Position numbers and translations under genes: made by a program
The notes under the pieces: generated by a model
Told to the model about the DNA's origin: nothing
Database searches by the model: none
Seen by the model: only the letters and a program-made list of their open reading frames with translations
Assembly (NCBI GenBank): GCA_029204225.1
Contig: CM055112.1
Span: forward strand, 25,433,922 to 25,497,921
Source of the DNA: Diphasiastrum complanatum
Taxonomy: Eukaryota > Streptophyta > Lycopodiopsida > Lycopodiales > Lycopodiaceae
Direction: 5' to 3'
Length of the DNA: 64,000 nucleotides
Part shown: piece after piece, positions 33,374 through 43,545 of the stretch
Position numbering within the stretch: position 1 is the stretch's first letter
How the letters are laid out: each line of letters begins with the position of its first letter

Positions 33374-34828
33374 TGATGGGCCAAGGGAGATAGGAAGAAC
33401 GAGAATGGAGAAGAGAGCAGGAATATTGCGGAAAAACTCTCCCGTTCTAATCGGCTACTAGGTACAAAAATAGTCTAATAGACAACTTATGCTAAAAGAT
33501 AGTCACAACTTTATGCATTCTGATTGCCCAACATGATTTTAAAAATTAATTCATACTCCAAAACAAGAGTACAGTCCACCGAAGAGATTAGGGAAGGTTT
33601 GTGTGTGGTACTACTAAAATCAGATTCAATGTGAAGCATAGTTTTGAAATAAATGGTAGAGCAGTATGATATCCTGAGTTCTTCAGGCATCAAAGACATC
33701 CATCGTTTGATCAGAAACTGATGAGTCGTAGACGTTCGTGTTCTACTCATAGTGAGTATACAAGCACGGTCAAACAACAATGAAACTGCATTCAATCACA
33801 ACAAGCATTCATCTACGTTGTACACAGATAAAAACGTGCTACTGATATATTACACTGAAGAACAATAAAATAACAATTACAACAAAAAATGATGGTGTAA
33901 TTGGGAGGCTCAAATAATATGTCTCATGGATGGAGCAACTCAAATAATCTATGCTTGAATGATCTATTTATAGATTTCATCCATGTATTAACTACATGGA
34001 ATGTTTGTCACCTACTTAGGTAAGCCATTGTACTTGGAAGTATATGGCTTTTGTGAAAACTATACATAGATTGTTGACGTGGACAAGGACGTCGCAAATT
34101 CTATCACTTCACATTTTACGTGAAGCGGTTTTCTCTCACTTCACAAATTTTGAAAAGTGGTTGGGAACGTTCCTCGTTGAAACATAGACGACCTTCGTCA
34201 TTTTCTCTCTCTTCGAGATTTTGCTAAAAAGCCGAAGGTGTCCTAAAACAGTTCAAGTCTTGAAGTACATGAGTTTTGGGAATTTTCTCTCTCTTCACCT
34301 TTTTTCCAAAAGCCGAAGGTGTTGAAAAATAGTTGAACTTTGAACTATTGCAAAATAGTTTAAATTGTTGAAATATGCTAGTTTTGCATTTCGAAGAAAT
34401 GCGAAAACGACGACACTGTTGAAAACATAGTTCACTTATGCAGATTGTCGCGACACTTAGAGTATTTTTGCAGACTCTCACGAAAGTTATGTATTTCTGC
34501 ATTCTTGTTCTGAATGCTAATTTCGTGGAAGTTCCTAAAGATGGCCAAGTCTTCAATGACTTCAAGTTATTGAACTTAACATCCAAACTTGAAATTATGA
34601 TAGGATTGGTTACCCTTTGCTGGAGATCAGCCGAAACCCCATTGTACACGTTCTTCAAATAAATTGGCTGTCTAAGTTTGTGATTCCTGTAGGTATCAGA
34701 TGAGCATATGTAGAACCAAAGTTGGTTTCACCTGACCCTAGATCAAAGATCAATAAACATGTAGGAATAATCATGAAATATAAATTAATCATTCACCAAG
34801 GAGACAACTATGGGCTTAATTTCCAAAA
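33374..34828 (-). repeat. 3' LTR of a minus-strand copia
   Basis: The minus strand starts TTTTGGAAATTAAGCCC (normally TGTTGG...) right after the polypurine tract AAGGGGGAC. It ends ...TTGGCCCATCA at 33374, inside the gag remnant. A TATA-like CTATAAATAG lies near 33965 on the minus strand. It contains repeats of CACCTTCGGCTTTT and AGAGAGAGAAAAT. The left edge is inferred from the break in the gag copy; length about 1.45 kb. Confidence 0.55.
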
Positions 34829-34841
34829 GTCCCCCTTAAGG

Positions 34842-35078
34842 TCACGATTGGTGCCTTGGCATCTTCGTCAGGTTCAGCATGTTGAAGAACTTCTGATTCT
34901 TAATCCTGGAAAGCGCTTTGGTGAAGATGTCTACGACCATTTTTGTCGTGGAGCAGTATGTGCTTGGATTTCTGTCGTGGATTTTTATGTGCTTGGATTT
35001 GTCATGAAATCTGGGATTCAGTGACAATGAAATACAGCTCAAGTTGTCACACAGAAGGGCATTCCGTTCAAATCTCAC
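34842..35078 (-). pseudogene. copia RNase H C-terminal fragment
   Basis: Minus strand LLCDNLSCISLSLNPRFHDK then SKHIKIH, and after an altered stretch VVDIFTKALSRIKNQKFFNM. This matches the copia RNase H end with the D of CDN retained. It directly precedes the polypurine tract and LTR at 34828. Upstream it passes into the minisatellite at about 35080. Confidence 0.8.
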
Positions 35079-35079
35079 C

Positions 35080-35510
35080 CGAAGCAGCCTGTCAAATCTT
35101 GACTGGAGACAACCTGTCAGATCTCGAGTGGAGGCTTTCTCTCAAATCTCGACTGAAGCTTTCTATACGAGCTCAACCGGAGGCTTTCCGTTAAATCTCA
35201 ACTGGAGCCTTCCGTCCTGATCTCGACTAAACGTTCTATTGAATCTCAACCAGAGCCTTCCTTCCTGATCTCGACCGTACGCATTTTGTTAGATCGCGAT
35301 CGAAGCATTCTGTTGGATCTCGACCGAAGCACTCTATTAGATCTTGACCGAAGCACTCTATTAGATCTCGACCAAAGTACTCTATCTGATCTCGACTGAA
35401 GCCATTCACTCAACTCTTGACCGCACCTTTCTATCAGCTCTCAACCGGACCTTTCTATCAATTCTCAACTGAGAATTTCCTATCAACTCTCAACTGAGAG
35501 CTTTGACTTC
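35080..35510. repeat. minisatellite, about 24-27 bp unit
   Basis: Around 17 units of the theme GATCTCGACCGAAGCACTCTATTA, best preserved at 35300-35395 where three successive units are 24 bp. Outer units are more diverged (AAATCTCAACTGGAGCCTTC...). No reading frame is maintained. 35511-35853 after it is non-coding and probably the gypsy leader. Confidence 0.85.
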
Positions 35511-35853
35511 CAACCTGAACCAAGTCAACTTCAAAACGACATCTAGTGACTAGGTCTTAGTGTTTGCCAAATACCATAGTTCTTTCCAACTTTATTGCAA
35601 AATCTTAGCACCAAAAAATAGAACAACTATGCCATTTGGACACCACCGCTTTATTCATCTCTGACTAATATTTAAAAAAAATAAATAAAAAAAGAGTCAA
35701 GCTACCAAAGAGTCCAAGAGACCTACTTGCCCAATCTTAAGGTACTCTAGATTTGTTATGTATTGTCCTTACGGTCTGAATTCCATAGAGGACTATCCAC
35801 CAGAGATGGTCTCTCCATCTACCAAATAGGCTCGATTCAATAGATATTCTGGG

Positions 35854-36255
35854 ATGAAATCCCAAGTCAAAGAGCCATCAACAAACCCATTAGACAGATG
35901 GGAACCCATGCCTTTTGAAGCTCCATATGATCGACCACACTTTCATGTTGCAGAATCTTCACATGCACGAGCTCATTTAAACGATGCTTTTGCAAATAAT
36001 GTTCCACGTACTGAAAAACGAACTCCCAAGTTAGATTTATCTAAGTACGACGACAACACTGACCCTCAAAGATTTCTTCATGTCTTTGAGAACACATGCG
36101 ATGTCTATGGCGAGACATCACCAGAAGCCATGGTTCAGATCTTCTCAATGACCATGATCGATCGAACACGAGAATGGTTTTTTAACCTTGATCGTGAAGA
36201 TAAACGAGACTGGTCACTCTTGAAGGAAACCTTCATCAAACGTACCTTTCCTTAA
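35854..36255 (+). pseudogene. Ty3/gypsy gag N-terminal fragment
   Basis: 133 open codons: a Pro-rich N-terminus, then PKLDLSKYDDNTDPQRFLHV, FENTCDVYGETSPEAMVQIF and TREWFFNLDREDKRDWSLLK, ending ETFIKRTFP. This is the Retrotrans_gag pattern. It is cut at about 36243 where the dispersed repeat (third copy) joins at CGTACCTTTCCTTAACAACT. The frame itself is undamaged, so truncation rather than decay inactivated it. Confidence 0.85.
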
Positions 36256-36620
36256 CAACTCTACATACACTTGACAAATTTCATCTTATTCTAGAAGATT
36301 ATTATGAATGCCATCAAGATTGACGTAAATTTCCTAGCATGGAAATCAAACTGTGAAAATAAATGTTGTGAGAAGTAGATGTCAACCTCAATGCTTGGAG
36401 TATGAAAGGGTACAATGTCGTATATTGTAGTGGAACATCGCATGGACGTTCTAAAACACTAATTTTAAAAAAAAAAATCTCTGAAAATTTTATTTAGAAA
36501 ACCCTTAATACAATAAGAAACACCTGATTAGCACTAACAAGAAAATATACATACTGCGTAAAAGAATATATACTAAAACTTTAAAAATAAAAACAGGATA
36601 AATCATGTGTTTTATTCAAA
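36243..36620 (+). repeat. dispersed AT-rich repeat, partial copy
   Basis: Matches 13010-13390 and 60150-60510 (CTTCC(T)TTAACAACTCTACATA, GATGCCATCAAGATTGAC, GTGGAACATCGCATGGACG). It begins inside a gypsy gag and ends at TTTTATTCAAAA, where a different sequence takes over. Confidence 0.8.
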
Positions 36621-36843
36621 ACATCCGATGTCGGAATCCGACATCCACGTGGACCCGGCCAGCTTCCACCGAGACTTGATGTTTTGAATTTCGGCAAGTT
36701 ATGGATGTCGTATTCCGACGTGTAATATAAATGTTAGATTTCGACGACGTCATTGCGATGTGTTTTTTCGACATCCGCGACGAATTAAGAAAAAATTAAA
36801 CTCGTGATTCATGTCGCAAATCGCAGCGGCGCGTGTTGTAGTG
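36621..36843. mobile_element. possible CACTA-type transposon end
   Basis: Read from 36843 leftwards on the minus strand it begins CACTACAACACGCGCC. This resembles the terminal inverted repeats of plant CACTA elements. Inside it are repeated, partly palindromic GATGTCGGAATCCGACATC and GGATGTCGTATTCCGACG motifs, comparable to subterminal repeats. The GC and CpG content is much higher than the surroundings. I did not find the partner terminus. Confidence 0.4.
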
Positions 36844-37175
36844 TGTGATTTTCACAAGATATGGAGACATCAGATTTTCTTCAAAACGAAGCATCAAGAT
36901 CAAAGAGGAGCAAGTTTCAAGTTCATGCATCTTCACTTAACATGGAAGAAATCAAGTACAAAGGTGCAAGGAAGAATCAAGACTCTTCAATTCATCTTGG
37001 AGGAGATCGAGATCAAAGAAGCTCTATCTTGGATATGGTGATAGATCATGTCATCATCTTTAGGGGTCATTAGTCATTTTCTAGACCTGAATTTGATTCA
37101 TTTCTAATGTTAAGATCGGGTCTTAGAATTGTGTATAGATACATTATTGTTTCCAAGGCTAGATTTGAGGAGGAG
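36844..37175 (+). pseudogene. 3' internal end of a non-autonomous copia, with polypurine tract
   Basis: Contains FMHLHLTWKKSS then LQFILEEIEIKEALSWIW and a stop at 37041, matching the end of the 857-codon protein (EISTKEILSWIW). An overlapping frame (METSDF ... SSLNMEEI ... ILDMV) resembles the alternate frame of the same region at 17255-17446. TTGAGGAGGAG at 37165-37175 is the polypurine tract. The left part is replaced by the CACTA-like sequence. Confidence 0.6.
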
Positions 37176-37820
37176 TGTGAAAAATAGCCTATTTTGGCAA
37201 ATCTAGCCATGTAGAACTTTGTAAATATTGTGTATATATAATTGGGTTACATACATGGAAGGCCAAGATGCCACATGGCAACCCACTCCTAATGTAGGTT
37301 AGTTCAAGTCAAGAGAGTTGGTCATGTCTATTTGGTGGTCATCCCTACTTTATAGGACCTACACCTAAGTTTAAGGTGAAAATTTGGCCAACTAGCTACC
37401 TACCAAGCATAACTCTAGGATCTAGGCTAGGGTTTCATTTTATGTCAAGGAGAGTGAGTTAACTTCCTTATTACATTCTGAAAATCCACCTAACTTCAAG
37501 AAGGAAGTCAAATTTGCTATGTAGAATTTTTTTGGAGCTCATTGGCAATCTCAAGCTAGTTCACTATGTACATTGAGCTTTTGTAATCCGAATGCAACCA
37601 AATCAATTTCTACTTGTTTCTCGGTTTGAAGTCCGTACTAAAGCCTGTAGTACACACATGTGGTCTCGGATTTTGATGTTGATCAATGCTTTTGATTTTT
37701 AATGCTTGTTGTTTGTCAAATTGCCAATCTAGATCAACTTTTTTGTGTCTAATCTTTTGATAGATTGTTAAGCAGGCATCCAATCAATCTTCTGGATCTT
37801 TTGTAGATCCATTTATGGTC
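37176..37820 (+). repeat. LTR following the polypurine tract
   Basis: Starts TGTGAAAAATAGCC, close to the TGTGA start of the LTRs at 43546 and (minus) 17142. CACACATGTG lies near 37656, close to a TCCGTACTAAAG. The right boundary is uncertain: it gives way to RT sequence by 37840. Confidence 0.5.
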
Positions 37821-37839
37821 CCAAAATATATTACTTTTA

Positions 37840-38417
37840 CAATGGAAAGCTCGACTAGTTATCAAAGATTGCAAACAAACCTATGGGATTGACTACATTG
37901 AGACATACAGTCCAGTCATAAAACTTTAGTGAATTCAATCTTTATTCACCTTCGCAGCTGCCGAAGATTTGGAAGTACACCAGATGGAAGTTCAGGCAGC
38001 CTTTCTGAATGGATACATACAAGAAGACATTTACATCTATCAACCTGAAGGTTACATCCTTCAAGGCCAAGAACATAAGGTATGTAAGATGTGAGCTATC
38101 TACGGGCTAAAACAAGCTCCAAGGGCCTGGTTTGATAGAATCAATTGATTCTTGTTGCAGCATGACTCCATTCCTAACTCTGCTGACTCTAATGTTTATC
38201 TCAAACATAGAGGCTCAAGCTATGTCATAATAGCTCTATGTTGATGACTCATTGATCATCAACAATATGAATCAGTTGCTCCATGAGACGAAGACACTTT
38301 TGTCGAAGGAATTCAAAATGACCGATTCAGGCCTTGTGCACTACCTTCTCAAAATCGAGATAACTAGAGATAGAGCAAAGAGAAGTATCACGTTAAGTCA
38401 AGAAAGGTATCTAAATA
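37840..38417 (+). pseudogene. copia reverse transcriptase fragment
   Basis: Reads [48 protein letters not shown], a stop in place of the usual L(R/K) near VCKM, and YGLKQAPRAWFDRIN. The active-site region is damaged (ALC followed by stops where YVDD is expected). Later frames include NDRFRPCALPSQNRDN-like shifts of the usual MTDSGLVHYLL. Cut at 38417 by the LTR. Confidence 0.8.
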
Positions 38418-39330
38418 TGTTGGATTATTCTCCTACTAATCGACTAATCGACCTTTTTAATCTTTATCCAACTTTTATCCAGACCTGTTCATGTTTTTAC
38501 ACAATTTGCATAACTACTCGTAAACAGCTCACAGTGTCGGCATTCTTGGGATTTTCATCTTTTGGGATTTTCTCTTACTTCGGCTTTTTCGCAAAATGTC
38601 AGATGCATCAAATGCTAAGAAATGACGTTCAAGACCTTTGCATTTTTCACATGACAATTTACGTTCAATTTTGTAGAGTTACAATTTACGTTTAAATCTA
38701 TAGACAGACTGCTTATGACCAAAGCCACCAACTTGCATTAATTCATCAACAAGTAATTTTTGAGAAGTCCTAACTGGATGGATGCCAGCACATCACAGCC
38801 AACTGGATGATGCATTTGATGTCCTAATTGCTTAGTATAAATAGCTGTTCATATTCCTACATCACAAGCATTGAAGCATGAAGATCAATCACCAAGTATT
38901 GAATAGTTAGTGTTCTCTCTCTCAAGCCTACGAGCTTGAACACTCTTGAGCATTCTAGCTCACTTCTTTAGAGTTGATTAGAGATAGCTATTGCGTTTAC
39001 TGCTTATCAGCATTGTGGTTAATTCAGACTTATTTAGTCGCTCAAAGATAGCTTAGAGTACACGACTTTGATCCGCAACTTGTTGTACTCATTTACAACT
39101 GTTTCATTTTTCATACTGAATCAATACTATCTTCTTATTGCATTCAAGTTCATCTCATAATGTTGCATTTTTGTAGTTCTTTGCGATTGATTATTTGTCT
39201 GATAATTCAATGCTTAATGTTTGGTTACGTAATCATTGTAGTACTAATGATCTCAAAGTTAGTTACTATAAGATCGAACATGTTTTTTATCACTATTGTT
39301 TTGTTCGAAATTGATAGGCATAGTCATGCA
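38418..39330 (+). repeat. LTR, 913 bp
   Basis: TGTTGGATTATTCTCC ... ATAGTCATGCA. The start is shared with the truncated LTR at 1983-2034. The remainder matches the minus-strand LTR at 57729-58352 to its end TGCATGG. It contains CTTACTTCGGCTTTTTCGC and GTATAAATAGC near 38837. Flanks are two different copia RT fragments and no TSD is seen. Confidence 0.75.
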
Positions 39331-39339
39331 TACAGAAAG

Positions 39340-40584
39340 AGAAAGTTGCTTTAGCTTCACATTTTGGTTGGCCTTTGCATCAGATGGATGTGAAATCTGC
39401 TTTTATAAATGGTGAGTTAGAAGAAGAGGTGTTCATCGATCAACCTGAAGGCTTTGTAGCGAAAGGACAGGAGAATAAAGTATGTCGCTTGAAGAAAGCA
39501 CTTTATGGTCTTAAACAGGCACCACATGCGTGGTACAGCAGGATTGATGCCTACTTTCGTTCTAAGAGGATGGTGAGAACAAATTCTGATCCAAATCTTT
39601 ATGTCTTATGCTTTGATGGTATGGTTGCTTTGATCGATCTTTATCTTGATGACTTGATTATCACGAAAAATAATCAAGAGATGATAGACATGATCAAGAA
39701 AGACCTCATGGAACAATTTGAGATGACAAATTTCAGCCTAATGCATTATTGCCTTGGATTTGAGGTGTGGCAAAAAGGACACGAAATGGGTTTAACACAG
39801 GTGAAGTATGTCAGAGAGTTGCTGCACAAGTTCAGGTTGCAAGATTGCAAGCTAGTGAACACTCCTATTGAACCATGTAAAAAGCTTTCTAAGCTTGATG
39901 AGTCACAGCCATTTGATGTTACATTGTATAGGCAGTTAGTAGAGAGCTTGATTTACGTTACCATGACTAGACCAGATATATGCTATGTTGTTGGCATTGT
40001 AAGTCAGTTTATGGCAGCACCTACGGAAACACATTGGAAGGAAGCTAAGCACATTTTGCGATATGTCAAAGGCACTTTCAATTATGGCTTGGTTTACGTG
40101 AGGGTTTACCTGAGTTATGTGTCTATGTGGATGCGGATTGGGGAGGTGACTATGACGATCGTAGATCCACCATAGGGTATGTATTCTAGCTTTGTGATAG
40201 TTGCTTTTCCTGGTCTAGTAAAAAGCAAAGTACAGTTGCTTTATCTACAACAGAAGCAGAGTATAAGACAATGTGTAGTGCAGCACATGAAGCTATATGG
40301 TTGAGGAAAATCTTGGATGAAGTTGGCATGAAACAAAAAAATTCCACGACTATATATAGCGACAATCAGAGTGGCATTCAGCTAGCAAAGAATTTAGTGT
40401 TCCATGCGAGAACCAAACACATTGAGATTTAGTATCACTTTATACGTGAGAGGCTGTTGAGTCATGAAATTAATGTTGTTCATTGTAGTACGGACAAACA
40501 ACTAGCTGATATTTGCACTAGGCCACTTGTTAGAGAAAAGTTTGATAAGTTTAGATCAAAGCTTTCTGTACTTAAATTTTATTG
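39340..40584 (+). pseudogene. copia RT-RNase H fragment
   Basis: From ALASHFGWPLHQMDVKSAFI, NGELEEEVFIDQPEGFVAKG, ALYGLKQAPHAWYSRIDAYF and active site LYLDDLIITKN (YLDD for YVDD) to YVKGTFNYGLVY. A frameshift near 40095 and stops follow, then YVDADWGGDYDDRRSTIGYV, LSTTEAEYKTMCSAAHEAIW, YSDNQSGIQLAKN, ARTKHIEI and LADICTRPL. The 266-codon open part is 39375-40175. It starts inside RT, next to the LTR end, so it is 5'-truncated. Confidence 0.88.
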
Positions 40585-40966
40585 ACTTTAAAGCTATGTA
40601 TATGACTATATAAAAAGTAGACTCTACTTTAAGAGAGAGTTAGAATTAAAGTAGAATCACTGTGTTACTGTACCGTGGGTCCTATCAATAGATGAGGATC
40701 AGTTGGCCTCGCCATGAGGCGAGTCGATGGGACAGGCATCCCGTCAACGACAACCTGGGCCATGCATGGGTTGCCTGAGTGAAGAACCATATGTACAGTG
40801 TATTTTCATTTTGAGAAATACAGCTGCTATGTGAGCTTGCTGTGGAGATTGTTTTCTATTTGTGTTACTGTGTAGTTGATCTGTGTTCCTGTTTGAAGCA
40901 ACTTCTAAGTGTAAGCTGACGTGCTAAGTAAAACAACTAAAAAAAAAATTTACAACATTTAAATAT
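40585..40966 (+). other. 3' untranslated sequence, no gene
   Basis: Follows the RNase H stop. It holds CCTCGCCATGAGGCGAG (inverted repeat, 40708-40724) and GTGTTACTGT repeated at 40660 and 40862. No LTR start could be fixed. Confidence 0.3.
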
Positions 40967-41093
40967 AGCAGGCCGGCGTGCAATATGAAATCAGAATTTC
41001 TTTTTGCTTACAGCCAAGATAGTACGCCGGTGTGCTATATGAATTGAGAAAAAAAATGGTTTCCCAGTGTGTCGCTTAGCACGCCGGCGTGCT
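40967..41093. repeat. three spaced copies of a GCACGCCGGCGTGC palindrome
   Basis: AGCAGGCCGGCGTGCAATAT (40967), AGTACGCCGGTGTGCTATAT (41021) and AGCACGCCGGCGTGCTATCT (41078). Their centres are 54 and 57 bp apart, separated by AT-rich spacers. The third contains a perfect 16-bp palindrome. Confidence 0.85.
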
Positions 41094-41100
41094 ATCTGAG

Positions 41101-41869
41101 TTGGCTGCATAAAATAAAATTTAATTTGAACACTTTTTACTTAGTGGGATCTTTAACTGTGTATCCAAACCACATTCTTAAAAATATACATTTAAGTAGT
41201 ACCATGAAAAGGGTGGCACACCATGTGATATCTTTTTGTTGAATGATGGCAAGAAAGAAACTTGCAAAATGCCAAGGCTCGCCGCTAGAGACAATCTTAT
41301 CTGCATTAGGGCGCCCCTCCATATTGCTTTATAGCTCAAAAAACAACTTTGACTTGCAATTTTTTTTGGATTTCTCAATTCCAAACCCTAGTCCAAAGTC
41401 TCCACAATATTCTAAACACACAACAAGCTTTACACAATATTTTACCATGCAAATTCTCTTGCTTTGAGGTTGCCCTGCAATAGGCAAAGGGGTACAACAA
41501 TCTGACAATTGGTGGCATTGAGTGCACACCAACCAAAAGCACTTGCTCCAAAGGATTGCCATTCACAGAAAGCCCACCATGCTCAAATGTTGAGCATGAT
41601 TTTACATTCTTCAATATAGTGACATGCTCTCACTTGCCTAAGAGTAATTCTCTGAATCTTCAGTTGTCCAATTTTATTTACCACAACTTCCAAAGGGCAA
41701 TAATCAACATGTATTAATATGACGGTTACTTTTCAAATTTGATGAAGCCTTCAATTGCTATTAATTAGGCTCACTTGTACTTGCATTATATAAAACTTGA
41801 AAGTAGTGTGAATATATAGTTGGTTGGTGTGTGAGCTCTTGTGTTTCTTGTCTTACCACCAATCCATTG
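41101..41869. other. unassigned sequence
   Basis: Short open frames exist on the minus strand (for example 41614-41375 reading CSTFEHGGLSVNGNPLEQVL), but none matches a family I recognise. They could be an eroded gene fragment. No LTR edge or primer-binding site is visible before the gag remnant at 41870. Confidence 0.3.
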
Positions 41870-42096
41870 TTTGTAATATTCTTGAAGTCAAGATTAAACA
41901 CCATCAAGATGGAGGACAATAAAACTATGGAATCTTTCTTCATGATGATCAAGGAATTGAGAGACCAACTTAGTTGGCATTGGGAAACCCACAAGGATGT
42001 CGAATTGATTCACACAACAATGAGCAGCATGGCGGATAGCTTGCAAGTTTTGTGAGCAGTATCACATCAACAAAGAGATTGTCACTTTTGAGGACC
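41870..42096 (+). pseudogene. copia gag fragment, left of the solo LTR
   Basis: Reads FLKSRLNTIKMEDNKTMESF then FMMIKELRDQLS and LIHTTMSSMADSLQVL. A frameshift follows, then CEQYHINKEIVTFED. This is UBN2-type gag. The sequence resumes at 43081 after an inserted LTR. Confidence 0.82.
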
Positions 42097-43080
42097 TGTC
42101 AGATTTATCTCCTCTACCTTCCTAAATCTCGTGTTAATCTATCTCCATTCATATCAGTGCAGTTCTACTCACATGTTTGCACAGTCTATAAAAATACAAA
42201 GAAAGTTGATGATAGTATTTTTTTGACTTTCCCAACATATAAACTTACTCGAAGTGTCCCGACAGTCTGCGCATTTTTCATGAACCTTTGACTTTTTTGC
42301 ATTCTTTGGCTTCTTTGGCTTTTCCGCATTTTTTGCAAAAATGACTGAAGCCATTTCTTGATAGCCGAATGTTGGATTTCATGCTCGTTCCTATACTATG
42401 CAAACTAAGTTGACAATGACAACATCTACCTATGATATCCTCCAAACAGCACAACGGCCTCACGCCATCTTCAGTGCCTTTCATCTGCACAAATATAAAT
42501 TGTATATAGCTGATCAAACGTATTGTACAAGTGTGTGATGTAGTAATACTAGATGCGATAAGCTGATTACCTATATGCTCAAGTGAGCATTAACGATGTG
42601 AGACGCCAGCTTATCGGAGGCAAATACCATAGATGCTTTCATGCATCGATTCTTTTCTTTTTCAGACAGATTGTTAGTATAAGCTCATAGTTGTTACAGA
42701 TTGTAGTTAGCTTTATGAGCATGCGGTTTTTCTTGCTATAGTCTTGTGCTCGCCTACATTATCTGATTTGTATTTCATTATACTCAATTTGAATAAATTA
42801 TCTTTTGGCTCTGCGTTCAGATTTTATGTCAATATTGCATGCTTTCCACTTTCTGTTTGACTTTTTGATTGCCTTGTCTGATTGTCTGCTCTTTGCTTCC
42901 ACAACCACCGCGCAATCAAGCTCTTAATTTATTCTTGTGTTGGCCTACTTAGTTATCGATAGTGCACGCACCAAGGGAACTTGTCGAACCCTACCTTCGA
43001 GCAGTAGTAGGATCATCCCGATCCGATTTGTTCGACACGTCCGACTTCTGTCATCGTGGGGTCATCCAACTTTCCCAGCA
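42097..43080 (+). mobile_element. solo LTR, 984 bp
   Basis: TGTCAGATTTATC ... TTTCCCAGCA, bounded by GGACC at 42092-42096 and 43081-43085. Removing it together with one GGACC makes the interrupted gag frame continuous (FEDL then GIMMQQEQKQKVV), so both edges are firm. It has no internal coding region. It contains TTTGGCTTCTTTGGCTTTTCC, like the LTR at 33374-34828. Orientation is not certain. Confidence 0.88.
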
Positions 43081-43531
43081 GGACCTTCATGGGATCATGA
43101 TGCAACAAGAGCAAAAACAAAAAGTGGTCAAATCAAAACATATCACTTAAGAGGATCAGACATTGGTGGCCAAAGGCAAGCATAAGGCTTGGAAACACAT
43201 TCCAAAAAGGGCAAGCATGATGAGGATGAGAGAGAGTCATCATCAACTTGCCAAAGAATAAGGAAGGTAAGTGTTACTATTGCTACAAGCCAAAGTATTA
43301 TAGAAAGAAAACGAACATCAAACAAGGGAAAGTAAAGCAACAAGGCAACATTGTCGAGGCTAATGGAGAACATGACTAGACCAACATCTTCTTATCAACA
43401 TGGGCATCCTCGGTTGACGATGCTAGATAGTTCATTGATTCTATCCCACTAGACAAATGACTGGGAAGCGTGATTGGTTTGAGAACTTCTCACCAATCTA
43501 TGATGGGGAGAAAGTCACACAAGCCAATGGG
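43081..43531 (+). pseudogene. copia gag end and protease remnant
   Basis: MMQQEQKQKVVKSKHITEED is followed by VAKGKHKAWKHIPKR, a knuckle-like CYYCYKPKYYRK (CX2C kept, His and last Cys altered) and an acidic linker. A damaged protease region reads FIDSIPLDK, DWFENFSPIYDGEKVTQANG-like over frame shifts. It stops at 43531, where an LTR start TGTTGGGCAC appears. Confidence 0.75.
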
Positions 43532-43545
43532 TGTTGGGCACTTAG
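43532..43545 (+). repeat. start of an older LTR split by the intact copia
   Basis: TGTTGGGCACTTAG reads as an LTR start and continues at 49407 (CTTAGTGGGCCCTACCACTA) after the inserted element. Its last five bases are the left TSD of that element. Confidence 0.5.

Noticed and set aside
34224-34658. 144-codon minus-strand frame
   Set aside because: It lies inside the LTR at 33374-34828; LTRs of this type are non-coding and the frame contains LTR repeat phrases (CACCTTCGGCTTTT).
39160-39354. 64-codon plus-strand frame
   Set aside because: It falls inside the LTR 38418-39330, as the inverted copy at 57729-58352 shows.
41137-41614. Overlapping minus-strand frames suggesting a gene
   Set aside because: No recognised motif, several overlapping frames on both strands and no second copy; kept only as unassigned sequence.
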